From contig NC_091550.1 of the NCBI RefSeq assembly GCF_042767895.1, positions 25,063,252 to 25,083,251 of the forward strand: 20,000 nt of DNA, read 5' to 3'. Below the pieces are notes generated by a model, which had not been told where the DNA came from, ran no database searches, and worked only from the letters and a program-made list of their open reading frames with translations. This document shows, in pieces, positions 19,993-20,000 of this stretch; positions within the stretch are counted from its first letter, which is position 1, and the number at the start of each line of letters is the position of its first letter. The stretch comes from Penaeus vannamei (Eukaryota > Arthropoda > Malacostraca > Decapoda > Penaeidae). Both the position numbers and the translations under genes were made by a program.

Positions 19993-20000
19993 AGGAGGGA

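Overview
The window looks like nuclear DNA of an arthropod, most likely a penaeid shrimp or related decapod. It contains a spliced animal gene, GT-AG introns, decayed transposable elements, a decayed viral insertion, and very long CA/TA/TG/TC/TATC microsatellites of the kind known from penaeid genomes. The species call is an inference.

Layout, almost all on the + strand. (1) 1-1270: AT-rich non-coding DNA with homopolymer runs and a weak minus-strand Cys-rich transposase-like remnant near 540-870. (2) About 1272-6558: a decayed endogenous viral element of the adenovirus/adintovirus/Polinton kind. It holds two unrecognised proteins (1272-2408 and 2553-3430), a penton-like minor capsid gene (3590-4481), a small basic core-like protein (4568-4959), a jelly-roll major capsid gene (5074-5762) and an adenain-type cysteine protease (6022-6558). 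Most are broken by frameshifts, but two ORFs of more than 200 codons remain open. The order penton, small basic protein, major capsid, protease is the order of adenovirus late genes. (3) 6734-7887: a clean three-exon gene for a Pro/Ser-rich protein of about 207 residues that I do not recognise, with a TATA box about 60 bp upstream and a tandemly duplicated 3' end. (4) 8951-16463: five consecutive exons of BBS1, a core BBSome subunit, covering about half the protein. Its N-terminal and last exons are not in the window. (5) The 6-kb BBS1 intron (10101-16075) holds retroelement debris, a Tigger-like terminal fragment, a promoter-like CCAAT/CRE/ETS/NRF1 cluster near 12.3 kb, and a 1.9-kb block of simple repeats that runs directly into a non-LTR retrotransposon 3' end. 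(6) 16464-20000: a hairpin-forming GT/AC microsatellite, a roughly 1.2-kb element marked by TTAAGGCGCC palindromes, a fold-back element near 19.25 kb, and unrecognised ORF fragments at the end.

If the missing 5' exons of BBS1 lie upstream of position 1 on the same strand, both the viral element and the three-exon gene sit inside a BBS1 intron. This is an inference from the lack of N-terminal BBS1 coding sequence in 1-8950. The most interesting parts are the adenovirus-ordered capsid/protease cassette and the intact unrecognised spliced gene directly downstream of it.
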